NCBI RefSeq assembly: GCF_014196205.1
Contig: NZ_JACIDE010000011.1
Location: 1-64,000 of the forward strand
DNA: 64,000 bases
Direction: 5' to 3'
From: Anoxybacteroides voinovskiense
GTDB lineage: Bacteria > Bacillota > Bacilli > Bacillales > Anoxybacillaceae
Positions 18,322 to 29,106 of this stretch are shown here, piece by piece; within the stretch, counting starts at the first letter, position 1, and each line of letters begins with the position of its first letter. A program made the translations under genes and the position numbers. The notes under the pieces were generated by a model that was not told the origin of the DNA, did no database searches, and saw nothing but the letters and a program-made list of their open reading frames with translations.

Positions 18322-18348
18322 ACATATTTGGGCAGACCGGCATACAAT
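18322..18348 (+). promoter_or_regulatory. Possible sigma-E promoter of cotE
   Basis: CATACAAT (18341-18348) is an exact sigma-E -10 match. ACATATT (18322-18328) could be the -35, but the 12-bp spacing is shorter than usual. cotE has a sigma-E promoter in B. subtilis. Confidence 0.4.
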
Positions 18349-18441
18349 GAACTATACGGATTTATTTCTACACTTATGTGCACATTAGGCGCAGTGATGC
18401 ATAGGATGAAATGAAGATTTCATGGAGGAGGGTTTGCTCGT

Positions 18442-18981
18442 ATGTCTGGATACAGAGAGATTATTACAAAAGCTGTGGTGGCGAAAGGGCGCAAGTTTGT
18501 GCAGTCTACCCATACCATTACCGCGCCGAATCGTCCGTCTAGCATTTTAGGTTGCTGGATTATTAACCATCGCTATGATGCGAAAAAAAGAGGCCGTACG
18601 ATTGAAATTCACGGACATTACGACGTGAACGTCTGGTATTCGTATCATAACAATACGAAAACAGAAGTCGTGAGTGAAACCGTTTCGTACACGGCGGTTG
18701 TGCGGTTAAAATATCGCGACGATGAGAACGTCGTCAGTGATGACCATGACATTATCGTTCGTGTCATCCAACAGCCGAATTGCCTCGAATGTACGATTGC
18801 GTCAAACGGCAATAAAATTAATGTGGAAGTGGAAAAAGAATTTGCTGCTGAAGTCATCGGCGAAACGAAAGTATGGGTATCGATCCATCCGGACGGGCAT
18901 GACGAAGACGATTTTGACTACGATGTCGACGAAGAATTAGAAAACTTAACTTCAGAATTACTTGGCGATGACGATAACTAG
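18442..18981 (+). CDS. cotE: Outer spore coat morphogenetic protein CotE
   Basis: 179 residues, the usual CotE length. It starts [18 protein letters not shown] and ends in a strongly acidic tail ([15 protein letters not shown]). CotE forms the ring around the forespore on which the outer coat assembles. The ATG follows GGAGGAGG. It lies between ricA and mutS as in B. subtilis, and its stop codon is part of a terminator hairpin. Confidence 0.97.
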   Translation: MSGYREIITKAVVAKGRKFVQSTHTITAPNRPSSILGCWIINHRYDAKKRGRTIEIHGHYDVNVWYSYHNNTKTEVVSETVSYTAVVRLKYRDDENVVSDDHDIIVRVIQQPNCLECTIASNGNKINVEVEKEFAAEVIGETKVWVSIHPDGHDEDDFDYDVDEELENLTSELLGDDDN

Positions 18982-19008
18982 GAAGTTTCTTTCCTAGTTT
19001 TTTCTTTT
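18978..19008 (+). terminator. cotE terminator
   Basis: AACTAGGAA GTTTCT TTCCTAGTT followed by TTTT. Confidence 0.8.
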
Positions 19009-19058
19009 ATCCCTTGCTATAATAAAAAGGCATAAAAAAGCAATGGTTGGAGGGAAAT

Positions 19059-21620
19059 ATGGCTACGTATACGCCAATGATTCAACAATATTTAGACATT
19101 AAGGCACAATATCAAGATGCCTTTTTATTTTTTCGCCTCGGCGATTTTTATGAAATGTTTTTTGATGATGCCATTAAAGCTGCACATGAATTAGAGATTA
19201 CGCTAACAAGCCGCGATGGAGGCACGGACGAACGCATTCCGATGTGCGGCGTTCCGTACCATTCTGCGCAAGGATATATTGAACAACTCATTCAAAAAGG
19301 ATATAAAGTCGCCATTTGCGAGCAAGTGGAGGACCCGAAAACCGCCAAAGGGGTCGTGCGACGCGAAGTCGTTCAACTCATTACCCCGGGAACGGTAATG
19401 GAAGGGAAGCAACTTTCCGATAAAGAAAACAACTATTTAGCTACCATCACCCCGTTTACGGACGGCACGTATGGCTTTGCTTATGCCGATTTGTCTACCG
19501 GGGAAAGCCGTCTGACGCTCCTTCCATCGATGGAAGAAGTATGGAATGAATTATATGCAACAGGGGCGCGTGAAGTTGTCGTTGCTTCTCATTTTGCGGA
19601 AGAGCTACGTCAAAAAGTGAAGGAACGGTCTGATTTTACGATTTCTCATGAAGACGATACGACAACGAATTTCCCGCCAGACATCGCTCGTTCGTTAGTA
19701 GACGAAAAAGCGAAAGTAACGTTTGCTCGCTTATTTCACTATTTAGTAAAAACGCAAAAACGAAGCCTTGATCATTTGCAGCCGGTACAAATGTACGAAA
19801 TACATCAATATATGAAACTAGACGTCTATTCGAAGCGAAACCTAGAACTAACAGAAACGATTCGGTCAAAAGGCCGGAAAGGGTCGCTTTTATGGCTGCT
19901 CGATGAAACGATGACTGCGATGGGCGGGCGATTGCTCAAACAATGGATTGACCGACCGCTATTGCAACGTGAGAAAATCGAGCGACGGTTACAACTAGTC
20001 GAGACGTTACTTATGCATTACTTTGAGCGGCAAGAATTGCGCGATTTGCTTCGCCACGTCTATGATTTAGAGCGGTTAGCTGGTCGTGTTGCATTCGGCA
20101 ACGTTAACGCCCGCGACTTAATTCAGCTGAAAAAATCGCTTCAACAAGTGCCGTTGATTCGGGAAGTGGTAGGAAAACTAGACGATGCGAAACAGCTTGC
20201 CCAAGCAATCGACCCGTGCAACGAGCTTGTCGAGCTGTTAGAAAGCGCGATTGACGACAATCCGCCACTTTCAGTGAAAGAAGGAGGCATTATTAAAGAC
20301 GGATACGACGACATGCTCGATCGATTCCGCGATGCGAGCCGAAACGGCAAAACATGGATTGCTCAACTCGAACAGAAAGAACGGGAGCTAACGGGCATTA
20401 AGTCATTAAAAATCGGGTATAACCGCGTGTTCGGTTACTACATCGAAGTGACGAAAGCGAATTTGCATTTATTGCCGGAAGGACGATACGAACGCAAGCA
20501 GACGCTCGCGAACGCCGAGCGGTTTGTCACGCAAGAGTTAAAAGAAAAGGAAGCGCTTATTTTAGAAGCGGAAGAAAAAAGCATGGAATTGGAATATGAG
20601 CTGTTTGTGTCCATTCGCGAACAAGTAAAACAATTCATTCCGCGCTTGCAACAATTAGCGAAAATTATTAGTGAACTAGACGTATTGCAATGTTTTGCGA
20701 CCGTAAGCGAAGAAAACCGCTATACAAAACCACGTTTTTCCGATCATCGGGAGTTAGTCGTGAAAAACGGACGCCATCCGGTCGTCGAAAAAGTGCTCGG
20801 GGCACAAGTATATGTCCCAAACGACTGCTTGATGAATGCCGAACGGGAGATATTGCTTATTACAGGACCAAATATGTCAGGAAAAAGCACGTACATGCGT
20901 CAAATTGCCTTAACTGCCATTTTAGCGCAAATCGGTTGTTTCGTTCCAGCCGATGAAGCGGTATTGCCGATTTTTGACCAAGTGTTTACCCGTATCGGCG
21001 CTGCCGACGATTTAGTATCCGGGCAAAGCACGTTTATGGTCGAAATGTTAGAAGCGCGGAACGCCATCGTTCACGCCACCCCTCGCAGCCTCATTTTATT
21101 TGATGAAATCGGGCGTGGCACATCGACGTACGACGGGATGGCACTAGCGCAAGCGATGATTGAATACGTTCATCATAAAATTGGCGCAAAAACGCTTTTT
21201 AGCACGCATTACCACGAACTAACAGTGCTGGAACAGTCGCTTCCGAAATTGAAAAACGTGCATGTGAGCGCAGTTGAAGAAAATGGGAAAGTCGTCTTTC
21301 TGCACAAAATTGAAGACGGTCCAGCGGATGAAAGCTATGGCATTCACGTCGCCCAACTGGCGGAGTTGCCGCCTGAATTAATCGCGCGGGCGAAAGAAAT
21401 TTTAGCTGAACTTGAACAGCCGGTATATAGCGAAGCTTCTCTTCAGAAAGCGACGTTTGAACAACTAAGCATGTTTGTCGAAGAGGAAAAGCCGAAAGAA
21501 CTACCGCTTTCGAAAAAAGAAAAACAGGCGCTCCACGCGTTAAAGTCACTAAATTTATTAGAAATGACACCATTGCAAGCATTAAATCAATTATATGAAA
21601 TTCAAAAATTGCTGAAGTAA
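19059..21620 (+). CDS. mutS: DNA mismatch repair protein MutS
   Basis: 853 residues from the ATG at 19059 after GGAGGG. The N-terminal mismatch-binding domain has [11 protein letters not shown] (the Phe-x-Glu wedge); the ATPase domain has Walker [12 protein letters not shown] near residue 607, Walker [17 protein letters not shown] and STHYHELT. Full length with no disruption. It recognises mispairs and works with MutL encoded directly downstream. Confidence 0.98.
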   Translation: MATYTPMIQQYLDIKAQYQDAFLFFRLGDFYEMFFDDAIKAAHELEITLTSRDGGTDERIPMCGVPYHSAQGYIEQLIQKGYKVAICEQVEDPKTAKGVVRREVVQLITPGTVMEGKQLSDKENNYLATITPFTDGTYGFAYADLSTGESRLTLLPSMEEVWNELYATGAREVVVASHFAEELRQKVKERSDFTISHEDDTTTNFPPDIARSLVDEKAKVTFARLFHYLVKTQKRSLDHLQPVQMYEIHQYMKLDVYSKRNLELTETIRSKGRKGSLLWLLDETMTAMGGRLLKQWIDRPLLQREKIERRLQLVETLLMHYFERQELRDLLRHVYDLERLAGRVAFGNVNARDLIQLKKSLQQVPLIREVVGKLDDAKQLAQAIDPCNELVELLESAIDDNPPLSVKEGGIIKDGYDDMLDRFRDASRNGKTWIAQLEQKERELTGIKSLKIGYNRVFGYYIEVTKANLHLLPEGRYERKQTLANAERFVTQELKEKEALILEAEEKSMELEYELFVSIREQVKQFIPRLQQLAKIISELDVLQCFATVSEENRYTKPRFSDHRELVVKNGRHPVVEKVLGAQVYVPNDCLMNAEREILLITGPNMSGKSTYMRQIALTAILAQIGCFVPADEAVLPIFDQVFTRIGAADDLVSGQSTFMVEMLEARNAIVHATPRSLILFDEIGRGTSTYDGMALAQAMIEYVHHKIGAKTLFSTHYHELTVLEQSLPKLKNVHVSAVEENGKVVFLHKIEDGPADESYGIHVAQLAELPPELIARAKEILAELEQPVYSEASLQKATFEQLSMFVEEEKPKELPLSKKEKQALHALKSLNLLEMTPLQALNQLYEIQKLLK

Positions 21621-21630
21621 GGGAGGCTGG

Positions 21631-23490
21631 ATGGTGGGGAAAATTCGTAAACTCGATGACCATCTATCGAATAAAATCGCCGCGGGGGAAGTCGTCGAGC
21701 GTCCCGCCTCGGTCGTCAAAGAGCTTGTCGAAAACGCGATTGACGCCAATAGTACAGTCATTGAAATCGAATTGGAAGAAGCAGGATTAGCAAAAATTCG
21801 CATCATTGATAATGGCGATGGGATGGAAGAAGAAGATTGCCTGCTCGCGTTTGAGCGGCATGCGACGAGCAAAATTAAAGACGAACACGATTTATTTCGC
21901 ATTCGTACGCTCGGTTTTCGCGGCGAGGCGCTGCCGAGTATCGCTTCTGTTGCCGAAGTGGAAATGAAAACGAGCACAGGCAACGGCCCAGGGACGCTTG
22001 TTTTGTTAAAAGGTGGCCAACTCGTCAAACACGAGCGGACAAGCAGTCGAAAAGGAACAGAAATAACGGTCGCTCATCTTTTTTTCAATACACCGGCAAG
22101 ATTAAAATATATGAAAACCGTTCATACGGAACTTGGTCACGTCACCGATGTGGTCAATCGGTTAGCGTTAGCCCATCCTTCTATTTCGTTCCGTTTGCGT
22201 CATCACGGCAAAACGTTGCTTGCGACAAACGGAAACGGCGACGTGCGCCAAGTAGTAGCCGCGATTTACGGGATCGAAGTCGCGAAAAAAATGGTTCCAA
22301 TCGAAGCGCAATCGCTTGATTTTACAATTAAAGGGTACATTTCGTTGCCAGAGGTGACGCGCGCCTCGCGCAGCTACATTTCGACAATTGTCAACGGTCG
22401 TTACGTGCGCAACATGCCGCTACTGAAAGCAGTGGAGGCTGGGTATCATACGTTGTTGCCAATTGGACGCTACCCGATTGTTCTCCTTGCAATCGAGATG
22501 GATCCGGTGTTAGTCGATGTAAACGTTCATCCCGCAAAATTAGAAGTACGTTTTAGCAAAGAAGCAGAATTGAATCAATTGGTGGAATCGGCAATCCGCC
22601 AAGCGTTGCAGGCGAAAACGTTAATTCCGGAAGTGACAGCGAAGCGGTCGGAAGCCCCGAAAGCGGAGCAGCGCGCGTTTTCGTTTGAACATGTCGTAAA
22701 AGAACCAGTTGTGATACGACAAGCACCGCCGACGCCCATCAGCGGGGACAACGAGCGAGAACTACAGAAAGAGCCGCCAACGAACGAAGGAACGAATGCG
22801 AAAAAATTATGCGAAACAAATGAAAAAAAATTATGCACGCCACTAATGGACGAAGTAGTGGCTGTAAATGAGGAGCAGGTGGTGGAAGAAAGCGAACCGA
22901 AAAAAGAGCGAATCCCGCCGCTTTATCCGATCGGGCAGTTACACGGCACGTACATTTTAGCCCAAAACGAAAACGGACTATATATTATCGATCAACACGC
23001 GGCCCAAGAACGGATTAAATATGAATATTTCCGCGAAAAAGTTGCCGACGTCACGAACGACGTGCAGCAGCTGCTTGTTCCACTGACGTTTCAGTATCCA
23101 AAAAACGAATATTTACTTATTGAGGCACATAGGGAACAATTAGCGAAATGCGGAGTGTTTTTAGAACCGTTTGGTCAGCATACGTTTATTGTGCGCGAAC
23201 ATCCTGCGTGGTTTCCGAAAGGGGAAGAAGCGGCGATTATTGAAGAAATGATCGAACAAGTGCTAACGATGAAAAAAATTGATATCTCACAATTGCGGGA
23301 AAAAGCCGCGATCGTTATGAGCTGCAAACAATCGATTAAAGCAAACCACCATTTGCGCCAAGAAGATATGTTTGCGTTACTAGAAACGCTTCGCAAAGCA
23401 ACTGACCCGTTCACTTGCCCGCACGGACGTCCAATTATTATTCATTTTTCGACGTATGAATTAGAAAAAATGTTTAAGCGGGTAATGTAG
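21631..23490 (+). CDS. mutL: DNA mismatch repair protein MutL
   Basis: 619 residues, ten bases after mutS. The GHKL ATPase domain shows [29 protein letters not shown] and FRGEALPSI. After a variable linker, the C-terminal endonuclease domain keeps [12 protein letters not shown] (metal motif DQHAxxERxxxE) and CPHGRP, so this is a nicking-type MutL as expected in a bacterium lacking MutH. It starts at ATG, with an alternative GTG one codon later. Confidence 0.97.
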   Translation: MVGKIRKLDDHLSNKIAAGEVVERPASVVKELVENAIDANSTVIEIELEEAGLAKIRIIDNGDGMEEEDCLLAFERHATSKIKDEHDLFRIRTLGFRGEALPSIASVAEVEMKTSTGNGPGTLVLLKGGQLVKHERTSSRKGTEITVAHLFFNTPARLKYMKTVHTELGHVTDVVNRLALAHPSISFRLRHHGKTLLATNGNGDVRQVVAAIYGIEVAKKMVPIEAQSLDFTIKGYISLPEVTRASRSYISTIVNGRYVRNMPLLKAVEAGYHTLLPIGRYPIVLLAIEMDPVLVDVNVHPAKLEVRFSKEAELNQLVESAIRQALQAKTLIPEVTAKRSEAPKAEQRAFSFEHVVKEPVVIRQAPPTPISGDNERELQKEPPTNEGTNAKKLCETNEKKLCTPLMDEVVAVNEEQVVEESEPKKERIPPLYPIGQLHGTYILAQNENGLYIIDQHAAQERIKYEYFREKVADVTNDVQQLLVPLTFQYPKNEYLLIEAHREQLAKCGVFLEPFGQHTFIVREHPAWFPKGEEAAIIEEMIEQVLTMKKIDISQLREKAAIVMSCKQSIKANHHLRQEDMFALLETLRKATDPFTCPHGRPIIIHFSTYELEKMFKRVM

Positions 23491-23495
23491 ATGAC

Positions 23496-23525
23496 AGCCC
23501 TTTCGATGAAGGGCTTTTCTTTTGG
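23496..23525 (+). terminator. mutL terminator
   Basis: AGCCCTT / AAGGGCT stem followed by a T-rich run. Confidence 0.75.
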
Positions 23526-23585
23526 AGAAAAACAACATCATCGTGTAAAATAAAGTATTCAATGATTATCGAGGGGGTTGGAAGC

Positions 23586-24926
23586 GTGGGGAACAAACTG
23601 TCGGTTATGGTGAGCATCGTCGTGGCGATGCTTGTCGCGTCGATGGACACGACGATTATGAATACGACGATGCCGATTATTGCGAAAGAATTAGGAGGTT
23701 TTTCGCTTTATGCATGGTCGTTCGCTTCGTACATGATTACAACGACCGTTTTATCGCCAATTGCCGGACGATTGTCCGATTTATTTGGACGAAAGAAAGT
23801 GTTTAGTGTTGGAATTTTGCTGTTTATGGTCGGCTCACTGTTGTGTGGCATGTCGCAACAAATGGTGCAGCTCGTGTTATTTCGTGCAGTGCAAGGGGTT
23901 GGGGCAGGCTTTATGATGCCGTTTCCGGCGATTATTGCTGGCGACTTATTTCCGATTGAAAAACGCGGGAAAATTCAAGCGTTTTTTACCGCGATGTGGG
24001 GCATTGCCGCAGTACTTGCCCCGCTACTAGGATCGCTGTTTGTTGATTATTTATCATGGCGCTGGATTTTTTATGTCAATATCCCGCTTTGTTTATTGGC
24101 GTTATGGACGCTTTTGCCGTACAAAGAAGTGTATGAGCCGAAACGTGCCGCAGTTGATTATCTCGGGGCGTTATTGTTTGCGGCGGCGATTAGCTTGCTT
24201 TTGCTTGTGACAGTGGTGGAAAGCTATCAAGGGATATACGCGGTCATCGGTGCTTTGCTTCTCGTTGTATTTTACATGTATGAAAAAAAACAACCGTCTC
24301 CGCTCGTTCCGCTATCGTTAGTGCACCATCAGACGTTAAAATGGATGAATATTAACGGCTTTATTAGCTGTATGGCGCTATTTGGCACCGCAAGCTACAT
24401 TCCGCTTTTTTTACAGCAAGTTTCCCATAAATCGGTGCTTGTCAGCGGGGTCGTCCTTCTCGGCATGTCGATCGGCTGGATGGTTGTCGCTGTTCCGGCA
24501 GGAAAATGGATTTTAAAGTACGGCTATCGCCGATTGATGATTGCTGGGAACATATTGCTCGTTTTATGCGGCGTGCTGCTTGCTCTTTTGGAGCAAGAAA
24601 GTAGCTTTTTTTACACATTTATCGCCATGCTCATTCAAGGATTGTCATTTGGATTAACATCGACCGTTGGTGTAATCGGCTCGCAACAATTAGCAGCTGC
24701 ACATGAAAAAGGAATTGCCACGTCGTTTTTTATGTTTTGCCGCAATGTGGGCACTGCGGTCGGTGTCACGATTATGGGAGCATTTTTAACGAAAGCATCT
24801 GATGTGATGACAGGCATTCATCATTTGTTTTTATTCGGGTTAGCAGGAAGTATCGTCGCATTTATAACGTCCTTTTTTATTTTGGAAACATCGTCTGTTA
24901 GTGAGTCGTATGTTCGGTCGCATTAG
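23586..24926 (+). CDS. MFS transporter, DHA2-like drug exporter
   Basis: 446 residues from GTG 23586 (GAGGGGG 8 bases upstream). Many hydrophobic helices; near the start MDTTIMNTTMPIIAKELGG matches the DHA2 motif for drug:H+ antiporters, followed by the loop motif GRLSDLFGRKKVF (motif A) and RAVQGVGAGFMMP (motif C region). An exporter of toxic compounds or dyes is likely but the substrate is not shown. It sits alone between mutL and miaA, an addition relative to the common mutSL / miaA-hfq order, and has its own terminator. Confidence 0.85.
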   Translation: MGNKLSVMVSIVVAMLVASMDTTIMNTTMPIIAKELGGFSLYAWSFASYMITTTVLSPIAGRLSDLFGRKKVFSVGILLFMVGSLLCGMSQQMVQLVLFRAVQGVGAGFMMPFPAIIAGDLFPIEKRGKIQAFFTAMWGIAAVLAPLLGSLFVDYLSWRWIFYVNIPLCLLALWTLLPYKEVYEPKRAAVDYLGALLFAAAISLLLLVTVVESYQGIYAVIGALLLVVFYMYEKKQPSPLVPLSLVHHQTLKWMNINGFISCMALFGTASYIPLFLQQVSHKSVLVSGVVLLGMSIGWMVVAVPAGKWILKYGYRRLMIAGNILLVLCGVLLALLEQESSFFYTFIAMLIQGLSFGLTSTVGVIGSQQLAAAHEKGIATSFFMFCRNVGTAVGVTIMGAFLTKASDVMTGIHHLFLFGLAGSIVAFITSFFILETSSVSESYVRSH

Positions 24927-24984
24927 CAACAATGGCAGAAGAGCTGCAACAGCTCGCACACACTTTTCAGGTGCGTACAAAGAC

Positions 24985-25030
24985 CGTATCTGCCGAATGA
25001 ACGGCAGATACGTGTTTAAAGACTTTTTTC
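24985..25030 (+). terminator. Terminator after the MFS gene
   Basis: CGTATCTGCCG AATGAA CGGCAGATACG perfect stem; a T run (TTTTTTC) follows about 12 bases later. Confidence 0.7.
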
Positions 25031-25109
25031 TTCGGAAAAATTATGATAAAATCGCCTTTACTTGGGTATACTAAATCAGTGTGACACGATAGAGAAAGAA
25101 GTGGTAGGG

Positions 25110-26057
25110 ATGAAGGAGAAGCTTGTCGTGCTCATCGGACCGACGGCGGTCGGGAAAACGAAGATGAGCATCGAACTAGCGAAGCGCCTTGATGCGGAAA
25201 TTATTAGCGGCGATTCCATGCAAATTTATCGAGGGATGGACATTGGGACAGCGAAAATTATGCCTGCCGAGATGCAAGGAATTCCGCACCATTTAATTGA
25301 TATTAAAGACCCAGAAGATTCTTTTTCGGTCGCTGAATTTCAACAGCTCGTCCGCCCGTTGATTCGTGAGATTACAAGGCGTGGGAAGCTGCCGATGATC
25401 GTCGGAGGAACGGGGCTTTATATTCAGTCCGTTCTTTACGACTATCAGTTTACTGACGCTCCTTCCGATGAAGGATACCGCCAAAAGTTGCGCAAGCTCG
25501 TAGAAGAACACGGGGAGATGGCGTTGTTTAACATGTTGAAAGCAGTGGATGAAGAAAGTGCCGCACGCATTCATCCACGCAATGTTCGTCGTGTTATCCG
25601 CGCGCTTGAAATTTATCATTGCACAGGAAAGACGATGAGCGAATGGCAGAAGACGCAAACGCCGGAACTTCTATATGATGTCGCCATTATCGGCTTGACA
25701 ATGGAGCGAGAGCAGCTATATCGCCGCATTAATGAGCGGGTCGAACAGATGATAGCCAATGGGCTGCTTGATGAAGTGAAAGCGCTCTATGACCGGGGGT
25801 TAAGCGACTGCCAGTCGATTCAAGCGATCGGCTATAAAGAGTTATATGCGTATTTCGCTGGAACGATATCGCTTGAAGAAGCGATCGAGCAGCTGAAACA
25901 AAACTCGCGCCGCTACGCTAAGCGGCAATTGACGTGGTTTCGCAACAAATTGCCTGTTTGTTGGTTTGATATGACCGATCCAACAAAGTTTATGGAGACG
26001 CGAGATGAAATTTTACAATACATAGAAGGAAAGCTGTACCGAAAGACGAATATATAA
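25110..26057 (+). CDS. miaA: tRNA dimethylallyltransferase MiaA
   Basis: 315 residues. ATG 25110 gives the usual MKEKLVVLIGPTAVGKTK start with the P-loop GPTAVGKT; an upstream in-frame ATG lacks a ribosome site. Other motifs: ISGDSMQIYRGMDIGTAK, GIPHHLID, GGTGLYIQSVLYDY. It transfers a dimethylallyl group to A37 of UNN-decoding tRNAs, the substrate for MiaB. Followed by hfq as in most bacilli. Confidence 0.96.
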   Translation: MKEKLVVLIGPTAVGKTKMSIELAKRLDAEIISGDSMQIYRGMDIGTAKIMPAEMQGIPHHLIDIKDPEDSFSVAEFQQLVRPLIREITRRGKLPMIVGGTGLYIQSVLYDYQFTDAPSDEGYRQKLRKLVEEHGEMALFNMLKAVDEESAARIHPRNVRRVIRALEIYHCTGKTMSEWQKTQTPELLYDVAIIGLTMEREQLYRRINERVEQMIANGLLDEVKALYDRGLSDCQSIQAIGYKELYAYFAGTISLEEAIEQLKQNSRRYAKRQLTWFRNKLPVCWFDMTDPTKFMETRDEILQYIEGKLYRKTNI

Positions 26058-26090
26058 ACATAGGTAGAGAGAAAAAGAGGAGGCCTGTTC

Positions 26091-26315
26091 ATGAAAACAT
26101 CAATCAACATTCAAGACCAATTTTTAAATCAATTGCGCAAAGACGGCACACAAGTAACGGTATTTTTGCTCAACGGCTTTCAGCTTCGTGGCTTAATCAA
26201 AGGGTTTGACAATTTCACCGTGCTTTTAGAAGTGCAAGGAAAGCAACAACTCATTTATAAGCACGCGATTTCCACGTTTGCGCCGGAAAAAAACGTTCAG
26301 TTAGAGATGCAATAA
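26091..26315 (+). CDS. hfq: RNA chaperone Hfq
   Basis: 74 residues, the size of Bacillus Hfq. Sm1 motif: [21 protein letters not shown]; Sm2: IYKHAIST (YKHA signature). It forms the hexameric Sm-like ring binding small RNAs and mRNA. The ATG follows AGAGGAGG; a strong terminator follows the stop. Confidence 0.98.
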   Translation: MKTSINIQDQFLNQLRKDGTQVTVFLLNGFQLRGLIKGFDNFTVLLEVQGKQQLIYKHAISTFAPEKNVQLEMQ

Positions 26316-26320
26316 ACGTT

Positions 26321-26353
26321 CACCCGCTCTTTTAGAGCGGGTGATGTTTTTGT
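26321..26353 (+). terminator. hfq terminator
   Basis: CACCCGCTC TTTTA GAGCGGGTG followed by ATGTTTTTG. Confidence 0.85.
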
Positions 26354-26467
26354 TGCTTCATCGTAACGGAGTAGCGTGAATACATATAGGTATAGGCATT
26401 TGTCACAATTTTGCCTAGCGAAACGTATACTGAAAAGGCGAGGCGACCGAAAGTGAGGTGACAATCG

Positions 26468-27397
26468 TTGTCGGAAGTAACGATGAACAAAGCAAAAGGA
26501 CAAATTAACATCGTGTTAAACGCCAAAACGATGAATCATGTAATCAAAGAAGAACGAAGCGACGGCATTAATTTTGAACAGCATAGCATTTTGCGCGACA
26601 TTCAAAAAGAGCTCGACCAATTAATCGGGCTAGAAAACGTAAAAAAAATTGTCAAAGAAATTTATGCGTGGCTCTACATTGACAAAATGCGAAAAGAAAA
26701 TGGCTTGAAATCGAACAAACAAGCGCTTCATATGATTTTTAAAGGCAATCCTGGAACGGGAAAAACAACGGTTGCTCGCTTATTAGGGAAATTATTTGTT
26801 CAAATGAATGTCTTATCGAAAGGTCATTTTATTGAAGCAGAACGGGCGGACTTAGTCGGCGAATACATCGGCCATACGGCGAATAAAACGCGCGACTTAA
26901 TTAAAAAGGCGCGCGGCGGGATTTTATTTATTGACGAAGCATACTCTTTAGCGCGCGGGGGAGAAAAAGATTTTGGCAAAGAAGCAATCGACACGTTAGT
27001 GAAAGGGATGGAAGACTATTGCGACGATTTAGTCGTCATTTTAGCAGGGTATCCAGCAGAAATGGACTACTTTTTGTCGTTAAATCCAGGGCTGCCGTCA
27101 CGCTTTCCACTCATGATTGAATTTCCCGATTATACCGTCGATGAATTAGTGAATATCGCCAAACAAATGGTGCGCGAGCGGGAATACGAACTGACGAAAG
27201 AGGCGGAGCGAAAGCTGTATTATCATCTCGAAGAATTGCTCGAAAAACGAGAAAAAAAATTTAGCAACGGCCGCTATATTCGCAACGTCATTGAACAGGC
27301 GATTCGCAAACAAGCCGTTCGCCTTTTACATGAAGGACGTTATGATAAAAAAGAATTAACGCTCATTCGCGACCGCGATTTAGTCATTGGTTCGTAA
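26468..27397 (+). CDS. spoVK: Stage V sporulation protein K (CbbX-like AAA+ ATPase)
   Basis: 309 residues from TTG 26468, with GTGAGGTG 7 bases before it. Walker A is GNPGTGKTT near residue 97, Walker B ILFIDEAYSLARGG near 157, with the sensor/arginine-finger region PGLPSRFPLMIEF. SpoVK is required late in sporulation; its mechanical substrate is not known. Bacillus order hfq-spoVK is kept. A GTATACTG just upstream (about 26425) could belong to a sporulation-sigma promoter. Confidence 0.94.
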   Translation: MSEVTMNKAKGQINIVLNAKTMNHVIKEERSDGINFEQHSILRDIQKELDQLIGLENVKKIVKEIYAWLYIDKMRKENGLKSNKQALHMIFKGNPGTGKTTVARLLGKLFVQMNVLSKGHFIEAERADLVGEYIGHTANKTRDLIKKARGGILFIDEAYSLARGGEKDFGKEAIDTLVKGMEDYCDDLVVILAGYPAEMDYFLSLNPGLPSRFPLMIEFPDYTVDELVNIAKQMVREREYELTKEAERKLYYHLEELLEKREKKFSNGRYIRNVIEQAIRKQAVRLLHEGRYDKKELTLIRDRDLVIGS

Positions 27398-27398
27398 A

Positions 27399-27428
27399 GG
27401 AAGGGAATACTCCCTTTCTTTTTTTCTT
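27399..27428 (+). terminator. spoVK terminator
   Basis: AAGGGA ATAC TCCCTT followed by CTTTTTTTC. Confidence 0.75.
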
Positions 27429-27534
27429 GATAAAAGAAGGATTTTTGCAAACTCATGAAGAATGTAAAGAGAAAGGTCAGAATATACATTATTTTTAGAA
27501 TTATTGAGATAAAATATTAAAGGAGGGGTTTGTT

Positions 27535-29094
27535 TTGTATTTAACGATTGGTGAAGTGTTCGCACAGACAGTAAGAAAGTTCCCGAAAAAAGAAGCGCTC
27601 GTTGATGTTCGTACAGGACTTCGCTATACGTACGAACAATGGGCAAAAGAAGTGGACAAACTTGCAAACGCTTTCTTAACAGCAGGGGTGCGAAAAGGAG
27701 ATCGTGTATCGACCGTGTTATTTAATACGGCAGAGCTTGCGACCGCTTTTTTTGCGTGCGCGAAAATCGGCGCTGTCTTCAATCCGATTAATTTTCGTTT
27801 GCGGCCAAAAGAAATCGCTTACATTTTAACGGATGCTACCCCAAAAATCGTGTTATTTGAACAAGCAGTCGAACCACAAATCACAGCCATTCATCATGAA
27901 TTTCCACACATTTCTTTTTGGATGATTGACGGACAATCGCCAACGTACGCTGTTTCTTATCACGAACAAATCCAGCGTGCAAGCGACGAACTTCCAGCTA
28001 TCGACGTTTCCGAAAATGATTTGTATGCGATTATGTATACAAGCGGCACGACAGGACGGCCAAAAGGAGTGATGCATCGACACCGCGACATGATTGAACA
28101 AAGTTTAATTTGCAATTCGGTGATGCGCATTCGCGAAACAGAGCGGGGGCTTGTCACCGCACCGATGTTTCATTGCGCGGAATTGCATTGTTGCTTCCTT
28201 CCACGCGTCCATGCTGGCGCAACGAACGTCATCGTTCATCATTTCGACCCGAACCAAGTATTAAGCGTCATCGAACAAGAACGAATTACCGTGTTATTTG
28301 CTGCACCAACCATGTGGAATATGCTGTTGCAAGAAAAATTGTCCGATTATGATTTATCGTCGCTTCGCATCGGTTTGTATGGAGCCGCTCCGATGGCGCC
28401 AGTGCTTGTAAAAGAATGCAAAGAGCGGTTAGGCATTGATTTAATCCAAGCGTACGGTATGACAGAAATGGGTCCAGCGGTAACGTTCTTATACGAAGAT
28501 GAGCAGTTAACGAAAGCGGGATCTGCCGGACGCGCATGCTTAAACCACGAAATTCGCATCGTCAAACCGCGCGAAGACGGCCCATCCGATCCAGACGACA
28601 TCTTGCCGCCGGGACAAGTTGGCGAAATTATCGTCAAAGGTCCATGCATGATGGTTGGCTACTACAACCGTGAAGATGCGACGGAAAAAGCGATGTATAA
28701 AGGCTGGTATCATTCTGGCGATTTAGGCTACATGGATGAAGACGGTTATTTATACGTTGCCGACCGTGTCGATGACATGATTATTAGCGGCGGCGAAAAC
28801 GTCTATCCGCGCGAAGTAGAAGACGTGCTTTATGAACATGAAGGAGTACTTGATGTTGCGGTGCTTGGCGAGCCGGATGCGCTATGGGGAGAAAAAGTCG
28901 TTGCTTTCATCGTCAAAAAAGACCAACAGCTTACCGCAGAACAATTAGAGGCGTTTTGCAAACAAAGCGACAAACTCGCCCCGTACAAACGACCGCGTGC
29001 GTACTATTTTGTCGAGGCACTGCCACGCAATGCGAGCGGAAAAATTCAAAAGTTTTTATTGCGCGAACAAATGAAAAAAATGGCACAATCATAG
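27535..29094 (+). CDS. Acyl-CoA synthetase (AMP-forming), first of the operon
   Basis: 519 residues from TTG 27535 after AAAGGAGGGG. ANL superfamily motifs are complete: YTSGTTGRPKGVMH near residue 170, AYGMTEMGP near 308, GWYHSGDLGYMDEDGY, and the C-terminal catalytic Lys in NASGKIQKF. It activates a fatty or related carboxylic acid to its CoA ester via acyl-AMP. It is the first gene of a tight six-gene cluster of CoA-ester catabolism (27535-34963). Chain-length preference cannot be read. Confidence 0.9.
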   Translation: MYLTIGEVFAQTVRKFPKKEALVDVRTGLRYTYEQWAKEVDKLANAFLTAGVRKGDRVSTVLFNTAELATAFFACAKIGAVFNPINFRLRPKEIAYILTDATPKIVLFEQAVEPQITAIHHEFPHISFWMIDGQSPTYAVSYHEQIQRASDELPAIDVSENDLYAIMYTSGTTGRPKGVMHRHRDMIEQSLICNSVMRIRETERGLVTAPMFHCAELHCCFLPRVHAGATNVIVHHFDPNQVLSVIEQERITVLFAAPTMWNMLLQEKLSDYDLSSLRIGLYGAAPMAPVLVKECKERLGIDLIQAYGMTEMGPAVTFLYEDEQLTKAGSAGRACLNHEIRIVKPREDGPSDPDDILPPGQVGEIIVKGPCMMVGYYNREDATEKAMYKGWYHSGDLGYMDEDGYLYVADRVDDMIISGGENVYPREVEDVLYEHEGVLDVAVLGEPDALWGEKVVAFIVKKDQQLTAEQLEAFCKQSDKLAPYKRPRAYYFVEALPRNASGKIQKFLLREQMKKMAQS

Positions 29095-29106
29095 GACGGT
29101 GGGAAA

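Noticed and set aside
18057-18414. Open reading frames of 89-108 codons on both strands
   Set aside because: They run through the GC-rich structured repeat and share its composition; no ribosome sites or protein-like features.
24926-25000. Short frame after the MFS gene reading ATMAEELQQLAHTFQV, like the tail of a methyl-accepting chemotaxis protein
   Set aside because: Only about 24 codons; the frame upstream does not continue the chemoreceptor pattern and no ribosome site is present. It may be a gene relic, but too short to call.
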